From Struthidea cinerea (Eukaryota; Chordata; Aves; Passeriformes; Corcoracidae): a DNA stretch of 64,000 nucleotides. Made by a program: the position numbers and the translations under genes. Location: the NCBI GenBank assembly GCA_013397865.1, contig VZTI01003143.1, positions 997,244 through 1,061,243 of the forward strand, given 5' to 3'. Under the pieces are notes generated by a model. It was given only the letters and a program-made list of their open reading frames with translations. It was not told the DNA's origin and did no database searches. Shown piece by piece: positions 62,858 to 64,000 of the stretch (the first letter of the stretch is position 1; each line of letters opens with the position of its first letter).

Positions 62858-63326
62858 TGTTGCAGGGGGTCACAGTGTGCTTGCACCCCTAAGTGGTCAT
62901 CCAGAAGTCATCCAGCCTGTAGCCTCAGGCCAGGAAGAGAAGGGCGACCCAGCACGGAGTGGAGCTGTCGCTGCCACTGCTTTTGCAGGAGAGGTGGGAG
63001 TTATTACTAAATAGTTACTACTACAGTGGCCAGCAGGGTACAACACAATTCTCCGTCCGTAAGGATGGTACCTGATCAGACCAGTAGCTAAACAGCCAGT
63101 GGGTGGAAAGATTTACATAATTGGAGAGTTATAACTATTTGATATTAACATGTCAAAATCCCAGGAGTAAATTGGTCCCTTTTTTCTTTACCAAGCTCCA
63201 AAGAACAAAATGGTGCCTGTCCCATTCTAAGTATGGCAGAGGAGGTACAGAATAGGAGCATTTCCTAACTGCTGGTTTTCAAGCACTGTACAAATAAACT
63301 GTCCTGCTGCTAAGCTGCGGCCAACA
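62858..63326 (+). mobile_element. Possible LTR (ends TGTTG...CAACA)
   Basis: A GC-richer block starting TGTTGCAGGGGGTCACAG and ending GCTGCGGCCAACA has 5-bp inverted ends, an AATAAA at 63293-63298 (28 bases before the end) and an AT-rich TATA-like area near 63130. This fits a retroviral LTR in + orientation. The flanking bases do not form a target duplication, so the call is weak. Confidence 0.35.
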
Positions 63327-64000
63327 TGCCTTCATTTGAGATGGCTCCAGGTGAACTTATTGAACTTTGTTTAATCTCTCCTTTTTCACCACTGTATTTA
63401 TAAAGACTGGGAGTAAAAAAGTGATTAAAAATCATAATAAAAATTATTTTAAATTCTTCCTTGACTAAATATTGTCCAATATTCATTTTGGGTAGCTTGA
63501 GATATGCTGGATTTCTATATAACTTCCCATGAAGCACAGAATGATTTTGGAAGCTATTAAAAAGCTATGGATTTAGTTTACATTTTGGCATGCATGGGTT
63601 TAAAAGAAAAAAAACAAAAAAACAAAAATCAAAAACACCACCACCACCCCCCTGCCACAACAACAAAAAGCCCTAAACATTATTACTAATATCTTTGGGG
63701 TCTTTTTCCTTTTTTTTTTTTTTTAGGGGGGGAGGGGGAGTGAGGGGGCAAAGGAGAAGATTTTTTTTCTGTTGTTGAGGAGTGTCTGGGCATGAATAAA
63801 GCGCTAGCAAAACTAAGTCAGTACCATTTCAGCTTCAGAAGGAACTTTGATGCTGTGAGAAGATCCTGCTGTGCTGTATTTCATTCCTACAGCAATATAC
63901 AACAGCTTTGGTAATTCTGATAGCTCTTTCAGATACATGACGCTTTAAGTATTGACACATGTTAACAAAACTGTAGCATCTGACAAGCACGGAAGAAATT
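63327..64000. other. Intergenic DNA with low-complexity sequence
   Basis: Contains an A/C-rich stretch with (CAC)n-like units at about 63606-63660, a poly-T tract at about 63709-63724 and a G-rich block at 63726-63748. No gene seen. Confidence 0.6.
63726..63748 (+). other. Potential G-quadruplex sequence
   Basis: G runs of 7, 5 and 5 separated by short loops (A and AGTGA). The 7-G run can supply two tracts, so four tracts of at least three G with loops of at most 5 are available. Directly follows poly-T. Confidence 0.55.

Overview
This window is nuclear DNA from a bird, most likely a songbird. It holds the last nine coding exons of PTPRZ1 (receptor-type protein tyrosine phosphatase zeta) on the + strand, and the complete coding part of AASS (alpha-aminoadipic semialdehyde synthase, the bifunctional first enzyme of lysine breakdown) on the - strand. 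The two genes lie tail to tail, with stop codons about 9 kb apart. The same PTPRZ1-AASS pair is neighbouring in mammals. The avian call rests on CR1-type retroelement remnants and on a tRNA-Ile-derived SINE with a CR1 tail at about 57.2 kb, which resembles the songbird family TguSINE1. The gene proteins are near-identical to vertebrate orthologues known to me; I ran no database search.

Layout. 1-759: PTPRZ1 intron. 760-7168: nine PTPRZ1 exons covering the end of phosphatase domain D1 (the P-loop after the catalytic Cys), all of D2, and the C-terminal PDZ ligand ending S-L-V. 7169 to about 8.06 kb: AT-rich 3' UTR with two AATAAA signals. 8605-9188: a solo LTR with TG...CA ends and a perfect 5-bp target duplication. 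9.2 to about 14.9 kb: intergenic, with a CR1 remnant, poly-T and a (TA)n tract. 16176-40661: 23 AASS coding exons on the - strand, all with GT-AG splice sites and compatible phases, giving 928 aa. About 42.1-42.7 kb: CpG-rich AASS promoter region, partly lost in a 242-base N gap, with a strong splice donor that probably ends a noncoding first exon. 42.75-64 kb: intergenic DNA upstream of AASS with no protein-coding gene that I can support, only CR1 remnants, the tRNA-Ile SINE, a possible LTR and simple repeats. In mammals FEZF1 lies further on in this direction.

The two genes have unrelated jobs. PTPRZ1 is a neural and glial transmembrane phosphatase and proteoglycan; AASS is a mitochondrial matrix enzyme joining lysine-ketoglutarate reductase to saccharopine dehydrogenase. 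They share only conserved neighbourhood. I found no previously undescribed system. The items most worth a second look are the solo LTR, the composite SINE, a diverged 187-bp tandem duplication in an AASS intron, the inferred noncoding exon beside the promoter gap, and replacement of Gly-Ser-Asp by Val-Ser-Val near the AASS nucleotide-binding fold.
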